From the NCBI RefSeq assembly GCF_001625305.1, contig NW_017803714.1, positions 199,310-263,309 of the forward strand: 64,000 bases of DNA, read 5' to 3'. Of this stretch, positions 63,102 through 64,000 are shown piece after piece. Made by a program: the position numbers and the translations under genes. The first letter of the stretch is position 1. Each line of letters begins with the position of its first letter. This DNA comes from Branchiostoma belcheri (lineage: Eukaryota; Chordata; Leptocardii; Amphioxiformes; Branchiostomatidae). A model generated the notes under the pieces. That model worked only from the letters and a program-made list of their open reading frames with translations. It searched no databases and was not told where the DNA came from.

Positions 63102-63311
63102 GTAGCCTCCACCAGGCTTGAGGGCGCGGCTGGAAATAGTAGAAATTGGCCAAATAGAGAGATATAACACGCCGAGGGAGTTTAGCCATCCAGTTTACAG
63201 TTTGCCGGCCAACTGTAAACTGGATGGCTAAACTCCCTCGGCGTGTTATATCTCTCTATTTGGCCAATTTCTACTATTTCCAGCCGCGCCCTCAAGCCTG
63301 GTAGAGGCTAC
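63102..63311. mobile_element. Near-perfect hairpin element, 101-bp arms
   Basis: Left arm 63102-63202 (GTAGCCTCCACCAGGCTTGA...) and right arm 63211-63311 (...CAAGCCTGGTAGAGGCTAC) differ at about one base; loop is eight bases (TGCCGGCC). Flanks CATACATTG and CATACACTG look like an 8-9 bp target duplication with one change. Encodes nothing. Confidence 0.9.
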
Positions 63312-63588
63312 ATACACTGGACAAGTCGCACAAATCAAACATTTATTCAAAGTCTAATGCTATTTTTTTTTCCTGTCCCACTAGTAATAAACCGGACGTT
63401 GAAAGTAAAAATATCTATCGAGATGATATCATAATTTTTATACCTAAAAAAGTAAGTACTGCTACCAATACAGTTTCGAAAGCTGGAAAAGTCAATTGTG
63501 CAATTCACATTGTGCGTTTCTGGAGATATTGTTGAAGCGGTATATACAGTACTTCCTCCGGGGCGAAATTTCCTCTTCGTAGCCTGTG

Positions 63589-63990
63589 TAAGGCCATGTT
63601 GATTTGATTATATGGATGACATCCTCCGGGAGCCCCAAAACTGATGCGCGCGTGCGAATAAACAAAAAGTTTTGCAAAAAAAAAAAAGTTCTTTTCATTA
63701 TGAAATCTACGTGGTCATGAGGGTTGAGCAAATGGCACAGAATATGGTTTGGCGAATAATCTAGTCTTCAAGTTCATTTCTTTACAATTTCATCTTTTTT
63801 CATTTGATTTTGGCATTCTACGACATTGGTATAGTTTTTATTAATTTTTTGTAACTTATGGTATATTTTTGCTCATTTTGCAACTGTTTTGTACGATTTA
63901 CAGTATGGTTGAAAACTTTTTTTTTTGGAAATGGCCGAAAATTCATGCGCGCGCGGATGTCATCCATATAATCAAATCAACATGGCCTAA
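63589..63990. mobile_element. Inverted-repeat element with AGGCCATGTTGATTTG ends
   Basis: TAAGGCCATGTTGATTTGAT with TATATGGATGACATCC at the left is mirrored at the right (GGATGTCATCCATATAATC, then AACATGGCCTAA). The interior is AT-rich with GATGCGCGCGTGCG and CATGCGCGCGCGG near the ends. Same architecture as 28684-29089 but with a different terminal 15 bp. Confidence 0.8.
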
Positions 63991-64000
63991 CTTAAAATTG

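Overview
The window reads as animal nuclear DNA, most likely from a cephalochordate (amphioxus, Branchiostoma). It has intron-rich genes with GT-AG junctions that can be followed by reading phase, a deuterostome gene set, and introns packed with short inverted-repeat transposons, tRNA-derived SINEs, LINE remnants, (CA/GT)n tracts and three runs of N. The species assignment is an inference from gene content and repeat style; no search was run. No rRNA gene, functional tRNA gene, CRISPR array or virus was seen.

Six spliced genes could be assembled by joining exons whose phases match. (1) 2149-5619 (+): dimethylarginine dimethylaminohydrolase (DDAH), 5 exons, 288 aa. (2) 9613-7895 (-): a secreted DOPA-4,5-dioxygenase-family protein, 3 exons, 186 aa, whose last ~25 residues are read from a dispersed repeat. 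(3) 13117-12443 (-): a 69-aa secreted six-cysteine peptide with the CS-alpha-beta (invertebrate-type defensin) cysteine pattern. It is hidden by its intron. (4) 31499-20225 (-): a 10-exon, 635-aa adaptor with N-terminal CARD, long coiled coil and C-terminal DEATH domain, a RAIDD-like order expanded by a coiled coil. (5) 34393-38702 (+): a 6-exon, 383-aa coiled-coil protein of unknown function, divergent from gene 4. (6) 59757-42758 (-): 15 exons (993 residues visible) of an ACK/TNK-type tyrosine kinase with SAM-like N-terminus, kinase, SH3 and C-terminal UBA-like region. Its first exon lies outside the window or was not recognised.

The rest is mostly mobile DNA. A recurrent element with 12-bp termini (TACCTTCGCCAA) occurs at 10277-11508 and 14742-15662, with damaged copies elsewhere. 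One copy carries a LINE insertion with a 10-bp target duplication, and a damaged copy carries a TTAA-flanked element. Other families are TTAA-flanked elements with GGGGTC-type palindromes, hairpin elements with TAGYCTCCACC ends and 8-10 bp target duplications, elements with AGGCC ends, and at least two SINE families. Several sit within a few bases of exon boundaries. A hammerhead-ribozyme-like fold is readable at 10218-10272, and a TTAGG tract lies at 31879-32069.

The genes do not form one pathway. The closest thing to a module is the head-to-head pair of genes 4 and 5, both coiled-coil rich and about 2.9 kb apart. The defensin-like peptide and the CARD/DEATH adaptor are the best candidates for undescribed innate-immune or cell-death components.
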